This document shows, piece by piece, positions 16,452 through 25,236 of a stretch of 54,574 nucleotides of DNA. The notes under the pieces were generated by a model. The model had not been told where the DNA came from. It made no database searches and was given only the letters and a program-made list of their open reading frames with translations. Positions within the stretch are counted from its first letter, which is position 1, and every line of letters begins with the position of its first letter. Made by a program: the position numbers and the translations under genes. The DNA comes from Woeseiaceae bacterium. GTDB taxonomy: Bacteria; Pseudomonadota; Gammaproteobacteria; Steroidobacterales; Woeseiaceae. The stretch lies in NCBI GenBank assembly GCA_021773055.1, contig JAJFKV010000058.1, positions 1-54,574 of the forward strand, read 5' to 3'.

Positions 16452-17642
16452 ATGGAGCACCCGCGAATTATGTCTCTCTGCAAGAACTACCTGAATCCCA
16501 GCCTCCGGCTGACCTCGATCGTGCTGGTTACAGCACTTGTCGGATGTTCGTCTAATCCTTCTGCAAACAACTACGACCCACAGGGCTCGGTGTCCACTGC
16601 CTCGACGACTCAGTCGCAAAGCAGTGCCGCAACGACGATCCCGGAGGCGTCAACTTACGAACCGGTTGTTGAGCGCATCAACGAACCCGTGCCGCTGGCA
16701 GAAGGCCATCCGAACGAGTATGTCGTTCAGGTTGGCGACACCCTGTGGGACATCGCTGCAACGTTCCTCAAAGACCCCTGGTTTTGGCCTGAAATCTGGT
16801 ACGTAAATCCGGATATTGAGAATCCGCACCTTATATATCCGGGTGATGTTCTGGGCCTCATCTACATCGACGGTCAGGCGCGCATAAGCAATGTCCGCGC
16901 ATCGACATATCGCATGTCTCCGCAGGCACGTGTTACGCCGCTGTCGCAAGCAGTAACCAGCATTCCTTTTGGGGAAGTCGCTGCGTTCCTGAGTTCCGGT
17001 GTTGTGCTGGAGAAAAACCAGGCGGATGCATTGCCGTACTTGCTCCAGACTCGCGGCGATCACCTGATGGCCTCTGCGGGTAACGAAATTTACGTGCGCG
17101 GCATTACGAATGATGAGCCGAGCGCTCGTTACAACATCGTGCACGTCGGAGATGCTCTGATCGATCCGGATGACAACCGACTGATTGGCTACCACGGCAT
17201 TATGATCGGTGAGGGCAGTCTGCGCCGCACGGGCGACCCAGCGACTGTTGCATTGACCAGCACATCGCAGGAAGCGGTGATGGGCGATCGTTTGCTCCCG
17301 GCCTCTGTCGATGTCCCGTTGAACTTTTTCCCACGCTCGCCGAGCACCAATATCGATGGTCGAATTGTTTCGGTTGTCGGTGGCGTGACCCAGATCGGCC
17401 AATACCAGGTCGTGGTCATGAACCGCGGATCCAACAACGGTCTGTCGGTCGGTGATGTGCTGTCGGTATTTCAATCAGGCACCGAAGTTAAAGACAGGTT
17501 CGGCGGCGGCAACGTCCGCTTACCGGACGAGCAAGCTGGCACGGTTATGGTCTTCAAGACTTACGACCGTATTAGCTACGGACTGGTTATGGAGGCAACG
17601 GATGCGATTCACATTCATGACTTCGTTCGTAACCCGACCTGA
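16452..17642 (+). CDS. LysM-domain lipoprotein
   Basis: This 396-residue protein has a lipoprotein signal (LRLTSIVLVTALVGCSS; lipobox LVGC) and a Ser/Thr-rich tether. A LysM peptidoglycan-binding domain covers about 85-135 (YVVQVGDTLWDIAATF, then WPEIWYVNPDIENPHLIYPGD). The remaining 260 residues form a beta-rich region without catalytic motifs that I recognise. A gene of this kind sits before dprA and opposite def in many gammaproteobacteria. A role in cell-wall tethering is likely, a hydrolase role is not supported. ATG 16452 or ATG 16470 could start it; GGAG lies 12 bases before the second. A strong terminator follows. Confidence 0.88.
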   Translation: MEHPRIMSLCKNYLNPSLRLTSIVLVTALVGCSSNPSANNYDPQGSVSTASTTQSQSSAATTIPEASTYEPVVERINEPVPLAEGHPNEYVVQVGDTLWDIAATFLKDPWFWPEIWYVNPDIENPHLIYPGDVLGLIYIDGQARISNVRASTYRMSPQARVTPLSQAVTSIPFGEVAAFLSSGVVLEKNQADALPYLLQTRGDHLMASAGNEIYVRGITNDEPSARYNIVHVGDALIDPDDNRLIGYHGIMIGEGSLRRTGDPATVALTSTSQEAVMGDRLLPASVDVPLNFFPRSPSTNIDGRIVSVVGGVTQIGQYQVVVMNRGSNNGLSVGDVLSVFQSGTEVKDRFGGGNVRLPDEQAGTVMVFKTYDRISYGLVMEATDAIHIHDFVRNPT

Positions 17643-17663
17643 TACAAACTCATAATCTTGACG

Positions 17664-17694
17664 AAAAACGGCGCCAGCAGGCGCCGTTTTTTTT
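17664..17694 (+). terminator. Rho-independent terminator after the LysM gene
   Basis: The stem AACGGCGCC / GGCGCCGTT (17667-17675 and 17680-17688) with the loop AGCA is followed by a run of eight T. It lies 22 bases after the LysM stop codon and separates that gene from dprA. Confidence 0.92.
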
Positions 17695-17732
17695 GCGCTA
17701 TCCTTAGACTTTCACCACTACTGGGGTGACCA

Positions 17733-18827
17733 ATGGAACATCGGGCATGGCTGACCCTGGCGCACGCTTATGTGAATGTCGCCGAGTTCATCAGCCTCAC
17801 GGAATCCTTTGGCGCGGTAGAAAATATCGTCTGCCAGGGCGAGCAACGACTGTGTAAAGCCGGTTTGGCTCACAAGAAAGCGAAGTCCGTTGCCTCGCCA
17901 GATCGAAAAGCACTTGATAACGCCGAGCGATGGCTTGAGAGTGAAACACACCATCTCGTCGCTCACGGCAACGACGCCTATCCTGAGATGCTGTCACAGC
18001 TTCGTGGTGCGCCACTTTTGTTATTCGTAAATGGCAATACCGAGGCACTGCACCTGCCCTCACTCGCAATCATCGGCAGCCGCAATCCGACACGCGGGGG
18101 AATAAGAAATGCGATCGAGTTTTCCCGGCATCTGGCCAGAAACGGCTTTGCCATTGTCAGTGGTCTTGCGCAGGGTATCGATACCGCCGCTCACCGTGGT
18201 GCATTAGACGTTAACGGCTATACCGTCGCATTCCTGGGCCACGGCATCGACCGTGTTTATCCGGCTCAAAATCATGATCTGGCTCATGAGATAACTGCAA
18301 CCGGTGCGCTTGTCAGCGAGTACCCGCTAGGAGCAAGCCCCGACAAGCGACATTTTCCCGAGCGTAACAGGCTAATCAGCGGCCTGTCGCTCGGTACCCT
18401 GGTTATAGAGGCTGCCCGGCGCAGCGGTTCTTTGATCACAGCACGCCTTGCGGCCGAACAGGGACGAGAGGTATTTGCCCTGCCCGGCTCTATCCATAAT
18501 CCACTGGCGCGGGGTTGCCACAAACTTATTCGCCAGGGCGCGAAGCTCGTCGAGACCGCCGCAGACATTGGCGCGGAACTCGCGCCTTTGGCGGGGCATT
18601 TGCAACAAACTGCAATGGAATCAACGGAGAACGAATCGTCAGTGATCGAGAACGACGATGACTACTCCGAGCTGCGCAAAGTCCTCAGCCATGATCCAAC
18701 GACAATTGACGAACTGGGCAACCAATCCGGTTTGACGATTGAGCAGCTTTCCTCCATGCTCCTGATCCTGGAGCTTCATGGTGAAGTTGAATCACTGTCC
18801 GGCGGACGCTACGCATTAATTTCTTGA
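17733..18827 (+). CDS. dprA: DNA-processing protein DprA (Smf)
   Basis: DprA binds incoming single-stranded DNA and loads RecA during transformation. The 364 residues comprise an N-terminal SAM-like region, the Rossmann-like core (AIIGSRNPTRGG, then IVSGLAQGIDTAAHRGAL and VIEAARRSGSLITARLAAEQGREVFALPG) and a C-terminal winged-helix region (about 305-364; TIDELGNQSGLTIEQLSSMLLILELHG). All conserved core motifs are present. GGGGTG lies eight bases before ATG 17733. It is followed by smg and topA, the standard order. The presence of DprA alone does not show that the cell is competent. Confidence 0.96.
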   Translation: MEHRAWLTLAHAYVNVAEFISLTESFGAVENIVCQGEQRLCKAGLAHKKAKSVASPDRKALDNAERWLESETHHLVAHGNDAYPEMLSQLRGAPLLLFVNGNTEALHLPSLAIIGSRNPTRGGIRNAIEFSRHLARNGFAIVSGLAQGIDTAAHRGALDVNGYTVAFLGHGIDRVYPAQNHDLAHEITATGALVSEYPLGASPDKRHFPERNRLISGLSLGTLVIEAARRSGSLITARLAAEQGREVFALPGSIHNPLARGCHKLIRQGAKLVETAADIGAELAPLAGHLQQTAMESTENESSVIENDDDYSELRKVLSHDPTTIDELGNQSGLTIEQLSSMLLILELHGEVESLSGGRYALIS

Positions 18828-18849
18828 ATATTTAGGAGCTGCTCCAGGC

Positions 18850-19326
18850 ATGAAAGAAAACGTTCTCGACGTACTCATGTATCTGTTTGAAACCTACGTC
18901 GATACAGAAGAAGAACCCGAACCCGATCAGAATGAACTGCGGCTTGAGTTGTCGCGGGCGGGCTTTGGTGACAGCGAAATCGAACGAGCACTTGAGTGGC
19001 TTGATGGACTCACAGACCACCAGGAGAGCCTGAATTACGGCAATCTCACGGCTCACGGAACCCGCATCTATAACGACTTTGAGCACGAGCGGCTCGATGC
19101 GCATTGTCGTGGCTATATTACCTACCTGGAACACACGGGAATCCTTTCACCCCCGCAACGTGAGCTACTGGTTGATCGGCTGTTGGCACTCGAGACTACG
19201 GATATCGATGTCGAGCAAATCAAATGGGTGGTACTGATGGTGCTGTTCAGTCAGCCCGGTCAGGAGCAGGCCTATGCACGCATGGAAGACCTCGTTTTTG
19301 AGGAAGGTGCCGGCTCTATTCATTAA
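18850..19326 (+). CDS. smg: Smg family protein (DUF494)
   Basis: This 158-residue protein matches the length and key sequence of Smg: it opens MKENVLDVLMYLFETY, then has an acidic stretch (DTEEEPEPDQNEL), the helix pattern GFGDSEIERALEWLDGL, and near the end IKWVVLMVLFSQPGQE. It is predicted to be cytoplasmic and alpha-helical. Function is unknown; it is nearly always found between dprA and topA, as here. It begins 23 bases after dprA and its mRNA probably ends at the hairpin at 19373-19397. Confidence 0.92.
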   Translation: MKENVLDVLMYLFETYVDTEEEPEPDQNELRLELSRAGFGDSEIERALEWLDGLTDHQESLNYGNLTAHGTRIYNDFEHERLDAHCRGYITYLEHTGILSPPQRELLVDRLLALETTDIDVEQIKWVVLMVLFSQPGQEQAYARMEDLVFEEGAGSIH

Positions 19327-19372
19327 TATGAATTGCCGATTTCCTTGACAGTTCGCTGCCAAGCACGTAATT

Positions 19373-19397
19373 AAACCGCGGCACAGTCCGCGGTTTT
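19373..19397 (+). terminator. Rho-independent terminator between smg and topA
   Basis: The stem AAACCGCGG / CCGCGGTTT with the loop CACAGT is followed by only TTTTG, so the U-run is short. It lies 47 bases after the smg stop and 48 bases before topA. Partial read-through into topA is possible. Confidence 0.75.
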
Positions 19398-19444
19398 GCG
19401 TTTCGGGGATTGATAAATCAGAGAAAAAGGTCGCGAATCAGATA

Positions 19445-21847
19445 ATGTCGAAGAACCTCGTAATAGTGGAATCGCCTGCCAAGGCCAGCACGATCAGCAA
19501 ATACCTGGGCGAGGACTTTGATGTCCTGGCGTCCTATGGCCACGTTCGCGATCTGATACCCAAAGAAGGCGCCGTCGATACGGAAAATCAGTTTTCGATG
19601 AAATATCAGATCATTGAGCGCAATGAAAAGCATGTAAAAGCGATTATCCGCGCACTGAAGAAGGCCGATGCCCTGTACCTCGCGACTGATCCGGATCGCG
19701 AAGGTGAGGCCATATCGTGGCATCTGGTCGAACTCCTGAAAGAAAAAAAGGCGCTGGATAACAAGGAAGTTCACCGCGTCGTTTTTCACGAAATAACCAA
19801 ACAGGCGGTTCGTGACGCCGTCGCGAACCCTCGTGAAATATCAGGCGACCTTGTCGGCGCTCAGCAAGCGCGCCGTGCGCTTGATTACCTTGTCGGCTTC
19901 AATCTCTCGCCACTGCTCTGGAAAAAGGTGCAAAGGGGGCTCTCGGCTGGCCGCGTACAAAGCCCGGCACTGCGCATGATCGTCGAGCGCGAACTCGAAA
20001 TCGAAGCCTTTAAGGCGCGCGAATACTGGTCTATCGAAGCGGATGTCAGTAAGAATGAGCAGCCGTTTACTTCGCGCCTTGTCAGCTACAAAGGCGACAA
20101 GGTCGAACAGTTCAGCTTTGAAAGTGAGGGTGCCGCTCGTGAAGTGGAGAAGACAATCCTCGATGCGGCGAGCGGCGAATTTAGAGTTCTCAACGTTAAC
20201 AAACGCCAGCGCCGTCGTAACCCAACAGCACCGTTTACAACGTCGACCCTGCAACAGGAAGCTTCACGAAAGCTGGGGTTCAATACTCAGCGCACCATGC
20301 GTGTCGCACAAAAACTCTATGAAGGCATAGCGTTGCCCGGGGAAGACCAGGTTGGCCTTATTAGCTACATGCGTACCGACTCGGTCACGCTGGCGGATGT
20401 GGCGGTTACAGAAATTCGCGAACTTATCGCAGAGCGCTACGGTGCCGCGAACGTTCCTGAAGAACCTCGCACTTTCAAAACCAAAGCCAAGAATGCCCAG
20501 GAAGCGCATGAAGCGATACGCCCGACATCTGTCTTGCGCACTCCCGACGACCTGAAGGCGGTGCTCGATGAGGATCAGTTCAAGCTGTATTCGCTCATCT
20601 GGAAGCGCACGATGGCATGCCAGATGGTGCCCGCTGTATTTGATACGGTCGCTATTGAAATGGCGGCCGGCCCAGCCGATGATGGTCATCGAATGCGCGC
20701 CAACGGCTCTGTACTGGTCGAACCCGGCTTTATGGCGGTCTATCAGGAAGGAAAGGATGACGCCAAGGACGACGACGGCGATCGGCTGTTGCCCGAGATC
20801 GAGGAGGGCGACACTATCAAGCTTGATGAGCTGCGCCCGGAACAGCATTTCACTGAGCCGCCGCCGCGGTTTACTGAAGCGAGCCTCGTAAAAACGCTTG
20901 AAGAATACGGCATAGGCCGACCTTCAACCTACGCGAGCATTATCGCGACACTTAAGAACCGTGAATACGTCGAGATGGATGCAAAGCGCTTCCTGCCGAC
21001 GGATATCGGTCGCATCGTGATCGGTTTTCTAACTGAGCACTTCACGCAATACGTCGACTACGATTTCACCGCGAACCTCGAGGATGATCTTGATCTGGTG
21101 TCGCTGGGCGAAAAGGACTGGGTGCCGCTGCTGGAAACATTCTGGCGGCCGTTCCACAAACTTTGCGAAGACAAGGAAACCTCGGTTACCCGTGAGCAGG
21201 TTGCTCAGGCGCGCGAACTCGGCACCGACCCGAAAAGTGGCAAACCGGTAACCGTGCGCATGGGCCGTTATGGACCTTTCGTGCAAATTGGCACCAAGGA
21301 CGATGAGGAAAAACCCAAGTTTGCAGGCCTGCGTCCCGGCCAGAAAATGACCGACATTGATCTTGAAACCGCGATGGAGCTATTCAAGCTGCCGCGCAAG
21401 CTGGGTGAGACGGAAGAAGGGTTGCCGGTGGCGGCCAGTGTTGGTCGTTTCGGCCCCTATATTCGCTACGGCGACAAGTATGTTTCGATGAAGGAAGACG
21501 ATCCGTATACCGTCGAATTACCGCGTGCACTTGAGCTGATCGCTGAGAAAATCCTCGCGGACGCGAACCGCCTTATTCTGGACTTCGAAGCCGACGGCAT
21601 TCAGGTACTGAACGGTCGCTACGGACCGTACATCACCAACAAGGAAAAGAATGCGCGTGTACCGAAGGACCGGGAACCCAAATCGCTAACGCTCGAAGAG
21701 TGCATTGAGTTACTCGCAGCTGCGCCTGTTCGCGGCCGGCGCGGCAAGAAAAAAACGGCCAAGAAGAAGGTGACGAAGAAGAAGGCCGCAAAGAAAAAGG
21801 CGAAGAAAAAGGCGAAGAAAAAAGTCGCGAAGAAAAAGAAGAGCTAG
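19445..21847 (+). CDS. topA: DNA topoisomerase I, lysine-tailed form without zinc fingers
   Basis: TopA relaxes negative supercoils. The 800 residues start with the Toprim domain (LVIVESPAKASTI, then ATDPDREGEAISWHL with the DxD metal site) and the type IA core; the active-site Tyr is in LISYMRTDSV near residue 307. The family motif EYGIGRPSTYASII is intact. In place of the three CxxC zinc fingers of E. coli TopA it has repeats of the type GRYGPFVQ / GRFGPYIRYGDKYVSM / GRYGPYITN (about 600-740) and a tail of Lys-Lys-Ala repeats over the last 35 residues. Lysine-rich tails are known to raise DNA binding and processivity in other TopA lineages. ATG 19445 is the normal start. Confidence 0.96.
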   Translation: MSKNLVIVESPAKASTISKYLGEDFDVLASYGHVRDLIPKEGAVDTENQFSMKYQIIERNEKHVKAIIRALKKADALYLATDPDREGEAISWHLVELLKEKKALDNKEVHRVVFHEITKQAVRDAVANPREISGDLVGAQQARRALDYLVGFNLSPLLWKKVQRGLSAGRVQSPALRMIVERELEIEAFKAREYWSIEADVSKNEQPFTSRLVSYKGDKVEQFSFESEGAAREVEKTILDAASGEFRVLNVNKRQRRRNPTAPFTTSTLQQEASRKLGFNTQRTMRVAQKLYEGIALPGEDQVGLISYMRTDSVTLADVAVTEIRELIAERYGAANVPEEPRTFKTKAKNAQEAHEAIRPTSVLRTPDDLKAVLDEDQFKLYSLIWKRTMACQMVPAVFDTVAIEMAAGPADDGHRMRANGSVLVEPGFMAVYQEGKDDAKDDDGDRLLPEIEEGDTIKLDELRPEQHFTEPPPRFTEASLVKTLEEYGIGRPSTYASIIATLKNREYVEMDAKRFLPTDIGRIVIGFLTEHFTQYVDYDFTANLEDDLDLVSLGEKDWVPLLETFWRPFHKLCEDKETSVTREQVAQARELGTDPKSGKPVTVRMGRYGPFVQIGTKDDEEKPKFAGLRPGQKMTDIDLETAMELFKLPRKLGETEEGLPVAASVGRFGPYIRYGDKYVSMKEDDPYTVELPRALELIAEKILADANRLILDFEADGIQVLNGRYGPYITNKEKNARVPKDREPKSLTLEECIELLAAAPVRGRRGKKKTAKKKVTKKKAAKKKAKKKAKKKVAKKKKS

Positions 21848-21854
21848 GGACTAA

Positions 21855-22409
21855 ATGACGACGCCTGCCGAGAAAGCTGCGGAGGTGTTGCGCGGCGGCG
21901 GCGTTATCACCTATCCAACCGAGGGCGTCTTCGGTCTCGGTTGCCTGCCGCGAGAACACGCCGCAGTACAGCGGATTCTTGACATCAAGCAACGCGATTC
22001 GTCCAAGGGGCTTATCCTGATCGCGGCCGATGCGGCATTGCTCGATGACTGGATCGATCTGCCTGCCGGAACCCGGCTGCCCGACCCTGACCCGGAAAAT
22101 CCGCGGACGTGGGTTGTTCCGGCTGCAAAGGGTGTCCCGGCGACCATTCGCGGCAACAACGAAGGTATCGCGGTGCGAATCACAAGCAATCCGATTGCCG
22201 GCGAACTCTCGAAGCTCGTGCGATCGCCCATCGTATCCACCAGCGCCAATCTCAGCGGACAAACCGTAGCAGCAGACACTGAGTGCCTTCGCCGCCAGTT
22301 TGAGGGTTTAGTAGACTACATCGTACCCGGCGACTGTGGGCCATCATCCGGACCGTCGGAGATCCGCATACTGACGACCGGGGCCGTGTTACGCCCTCGC
22401 CAACGTTGA
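21855..22409 (+). CDS. tsaC: L-threonylcarbamoyladenylate synthase (YrdC/Sua5 family)
   Basis: TsaC makes threonylcarbamoyl-AMP from threonine, bicarbonate and ATP for the t6A37 modification of tRNAs. At 184 residues it has the short TsaC length without the Sua5 extension. Motifs seen are [14 protein letters not shown], the KxRxxxK-type [12 protein letters not shown], and the loop [13 protein letters not shown]. It starts eight bases after topA, and it is followed by hemF after 10 bases, so the three genes are probably one transcript. This order (dprA-smg-topA-tsaC-hemF) is common in gammaproteobacteria. Confidence 0.95.
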   Translation: MTTPAEKAAEVLRGGGVITYPTEGVFGLGCLPREHAAVQRILDIKQRDSSKGLILIAADAALLDDWIDLPAGTRLPDPDPENPRTWVVPAAKGVPATIRGNNEGIAVRITSNPIAGELSKLVRSPIVSTSANLSGQTVAADTECLRRQFEGLVDYIVPGDCGPSSGPSEIRILTTGAVLRPRQR

Positions 22410-22419
22410 GCACACACCA

Positions 22420-23328
22420 TTGAGTGATATCGATCAGGTCAAAAACTATCTGCAAGGACTGCAGAACAGAATCTGCTCTGAGCTTGCGCAGTTAGACGGC
22501 AAAGCGAGCTTTGCCAGGGACAGCTGGCAACGCGATGCAGGTGGTGGTGGTGAGAGTAGAGTGTTGTCGAACGGCGCGATCTTTGAACAGGCCGGCGTCG
22601 GTTTTTCGCATGTTTTCGGGACCGAAATGCCACCGTCAGCGACGAAACATCGCCCCGAACTTGCGGGCAAGCCATTTCAGGCTGTTGGCGTGTCGCTGGT
22701 CTTGCACCCGCATAACCCCTACATACCAACCACACACGCGAATTTTCGGTTTTTCACCGCCGGCGAAGACAATCCCGTCTGGTGGTTTGGGGGTGGCTTT
22801 GATCTGACACCGTATTACCCGTTCCATGAGGATGTTTTGCACTGGCACCAGGTTGCGAAGAGCTCCTGCGATCCTTTCGGCGAGGATCTGTATCCACGTT
22901 ACAAGCAATGGTGTGATGAATACTTCTACCTAAAGCATCGCGACGAAACGCGTGGTGTGGGCGGGCTTTTTTTCGATGACTTAAACGAACCTGGTTTTGA
23001 AAACAGCTTTGCCTTTCTGCGCTCTGTTGCTGACAACTTTCTCGCCGCGTATCAACCCATCGTCGCACGCCGCAAGGATCATCCCTACGGCGACCGGCAA
23101 CGCGACTTCCAACTGTACCGCCGCGGACGCTACGTCGAGTTCAACCTCATTTACGATCGCGGCACACTGTTCGGTTTACAATCAGGCGGTCGAACCGAGT
23201 CGATCCTGATGTCGCTCCCGCCGCAAGTCCGCTGGCAATACGCCTGGGAGCCCGAGGCCGGCTCGCCGGAAGAAGATTTGTACCGAGATTATCTACAGCC
23301 CCACGACTGGCTCGGAGATGCCAAATGA
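22420..23328 (+). CDS. hemF: Oxygen-dependent coproporphyrinogen III oxidase
   Basis: HemF oxidatively decarboxylates coproporphyrinogen III in aerobic heme synthesis. The 302 residues follow E. coli HemF (299) along the whole length: [82 protein letters not shown] and [14 protein letters not shown]. The start is TTG 22420, which gives the expected N-terminus. In many relatives aroE follows hemF; here aroE is 9 kb away, next to hemB, so the locus has been rearranged. Confidence 0.97.
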   Translation: MSDIDQVKNYLQGLQNRICSELAQLDGKASFARDSWQRDAGGGGESRVLSNGAIFEQAGVGFSHVFGTEMPPSATKHRPELAGKPFQAVGVSLVLHPHNPYIPTTHANFRFFTAGEDNPVWWFGGGFDLTPYYPFHEDVLHWHQVAKSSCDPFGEDLYPRYKQWCDEYFYLKHRDETRGVGGLFFDDLNEPGFENSFAFLRSVADNFLAAYQPIVARRKDHPYGDRQRDFQLYRRGRYVEFNLIYDRGTLFGLQSGGRTESILMSLPPQVRWQYAWEPEAGSPEEDLYRDYLQPHDWLGDAK

Positions 23329-23537
23329 GCCAGCAAATTACAAATATTTGATTTCTCCCCAGAATCGCTTCCAGAGTGAGGCCAGAGAACGGGCTACACT
23401 CTTCATCATTGGCCCAACAGGCCATGCCCTCGAATTCAATTATTTTTGGTATTTGTCGCAACTTTTTGCTTCCTGATGGCATCCTATTAAAGACAGGCGA
23501 ACAAATTTCGTCAGCGAATTCGTACAGAGGACACATC

Positions 23538-24689
23538 ATGATTATCGTAGCGCGCGGCAAAGCACTCTTGTGTCAGGCGGCTGTTGCATTACTGGTCGCG
23601 ACGCCAGTAGCGGCGATCGCAGATGATGATTACGACAAGAGCGTCGATTACAACGGCCTGGCGATCGCCGTTGACCGGGCTTTGCCGAAATCTCCACGGC
23701 ACCGACCCCGCAGGCTTCAGGAAGCCTGGGTGCAAATGAGCTACGTCGTCACGCCTGATGGTCGAGCGGTCGATCCCATAATCATAAACTCCAGTGGTGG
23801 TGCTGTTTACGAAGACGAAGTTCGCAAGGCCGCCGAAGGCTGGCGCTTTGAACCGTCAGCGACCGGCGCAGAGTTGCCGTTCAACATCACCAACACTCGC
23901 TTCACAATTCGCGGTCGAGGCAAAGGCACTACCAGGAGGTTCGCGCGCTACGTCCAGCACATCATGAGAAACTTACACAACGAGAATATTGTGGGCGCAC
24001 GAAAGAATGCGGACGCTGCCATCAAGCTCGGTGGCTGGAACCTCTATGAATCCACGATTCTTTGGCTAATGGCTGGCCGCGTTGAAGGCGCGGAAGGTGA
24101 CGATGCCGGCAAGCTCGAAATGTACCGGCGCGGACTCGCCGTGAGCGACGAACGCTCGCTGCAAAGAAAGGCCCGAATTGATCTGCTCGAAGAAATTTTC
24201 GAACTCGAAGCAGGGTTTGGCCAATACTCCGCCGCCATTCAGACGCTAGCGGTGCTGAGGGAGATCAAGGGCAGCAAAGAAGTGATCGAACGTCTTAGCG
24301 CTCGTGCCGCGGAAATCGAGGCGAAATTGGAAAGCGACCCGGAGCTCATCGCCAACGCTACAGTGACAAATCCCTGTGATTGCGATGCGGGCGAGGCTCT
24401 CTGGGACTATGTCCCGATACGACGAACATTCTCTTTTGCCAACCTCAATGGTAACGTCAATCGCTTCGAAGCTCGCTGCGAGCTCCAGCGCATTGACGGT
24501 GCGATTGAAACCGATCAGCAATGGACTCTCGAAGCGGACTGGGGATTCTGCCAGGTCTTTGTCTTTGGCGACGACGGCGCGACATTCGACTTCGTCGAAC
24601 ATCTGCCAAATAGCGAAGATTCAGATGCAGAGAATCAGACAGCAGTTGCGAGGAATCATGTCCTGGATCGAAGAAGTCGAAGTCAGTGA
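23538..24689 (+). CDS. Secreted protein with a TonB C-terminal-like domain
   Basis: This 383-residue protein has a signal peptide (ALLCQAAVALLVATPVAAIA) and a mature region that begins with a TonB-C-like segment (WVQMSYVVTPDGRAVDPIIINSSGGAVYEDEVRKAAEGWRF type pattern, about 60-110). The rest is helical, with TPR-like pairs (about 140-275), and then a Cys-containing beta-rich end (CDCDAG, RCELQRI, WGFCQV). It lacks the N-terminal anchor and Pro-rich region of a true TonB, so an energy-transducing role is unlikely. Other family members are soluble envelope proteins of unknown role. ATG 23538 has AGAGG nine bases before it; the open frame upstream lacks any signal peptide. Confidence 0.75.
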   Translation: MIIVARGKALLCQAAVALLVATPVAAIADDDYDKSVDYNGLAIAVDRALPKSPRHRPRRLQEAWVQMSYVVTPDGRAVDPIIINSSGGAVYEDEVRKAAEGWRFEPSATGAELPFNITNTRFTIRGRGKGTTRRFARYVQHIMRNLHNENIVGARKNADAAIKLGGWNLYESTILWLMAGRVEGAEGDDAGKLEMYRRGLAVSDERSLQRKARIDLLEEIFELEAGFGQYSAAIQTLAVLREIKGSKEVIERLSARAAEIEAKLESDPELIANATVTNPCDCDAGEALWDYVPIRRTFSFANLNGNVNRFEARCELQRIDGAIETDQQWTLEADWGFCQVFVFGDDGATFDFVEHLPNSEDSDAENQTAVARNHVLDRRSRSQ

Positions 24690-25218
24690 GGCACAAGGCA
24701 AATTAGCGGAGACCTATGCCGCGCTGATCAAACAACGCGGAAAAGTTTCCAACATACTCAAGGTCCACAGCCTTAGTCCTGACGCGATGGGCGACCATCT
24801 CGATCTGTACATGACCCTTATGTTCGGTAAATCCGGGCTGAGCCGGGCTGAACGAGAGGCTATAGCCGTCGTCGTATCAGCAAATAATGACTGTGCATAC
24901 TGCGTGAACCACCACGCAGAGGCTTTGCGCCGCTACATCAAGGATGAAGAAAGTGTCAGCCTGCTGATGGCAGCAGATGGCCTCGAGACACTTGCGCCGC
25001 GCCTTAGCAATATTGTCCGCCATGCAGAAAAACTAACGACCGCACCTGGCGCCATGACCGAGAGCGACCTTGGCGAATTGCGTGCCGAGGGGCTCTCCGA
25101 CAGGGACATCCTCGACATTACCCTGATTGTGGGCTATTTCAATTTCGTCAATCGCATCGCTCTGGGCCTGGGTGTCGCGTTCAGCGACGAGGAAATGAGC
25201 GGCTATCAGAACGACTAA
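24658..25218 (+). CDS. Peroxidase-related carboxymuconolactone decarboxylase-like protein (AhpD family)
   Basis: This 186-residue cytoplasmic protein has the AhpD core: SRAEREAIAVVVSANNDCAYCVNHHAEALRR, with the CxxC-x3-H redox motif and the preceding Glu. The C-terminal part repeats the helical fold (LSDRDILDITLIVGYFNFVNRIALGLG), as in the 'uncharacterized peroxidase-related enzyme' subgroup. It may reduce peroxides through the Cys pair; the donor is not known. ATG 24658 follows GCGAGG and overlaps the end of the previous gene by 32 bases. The open frame further upstream is a shadow of that gene. Confidence 0.9.
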   Translation: MSWIEEVEVSEAQGKLAETYAALIKQRGKVSNILKVHSLSPDAMGDHLDLYMTLMFGKSGLSRAEREAIAVVVSANNDCAYCVNHHAEALRRYIKDEESVSLLMAADGLETLAPRLSNIVRHAEKLTTAPGAMTESDLGELRAEGLSDRDILDITLIVGYFNFVNRIALGLGVAFSDEEMSGYQND

Positions 25219-25236
25219 TATCGATATAATGGTGAC

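Noticed and set aside
16650..17474. 274-codon minus-strand ORF opposite the LysM gene
   Set aside because: It covers only part of the LysM protein gene on the opposite strand and lacks start signals and domain features.
20264..20848. 194-codon minus-strand ORF opposite topA
   Set aside because: It is a shadow of the topA catalytic core.
23538..24689. TonB energy transducer
   Set aside because: A TonB-C-like segment is present, but there is a cleavable signal peptide, no N-terminal anchor and no Pro-rich spacer, and the segment is not at the C-terminus.
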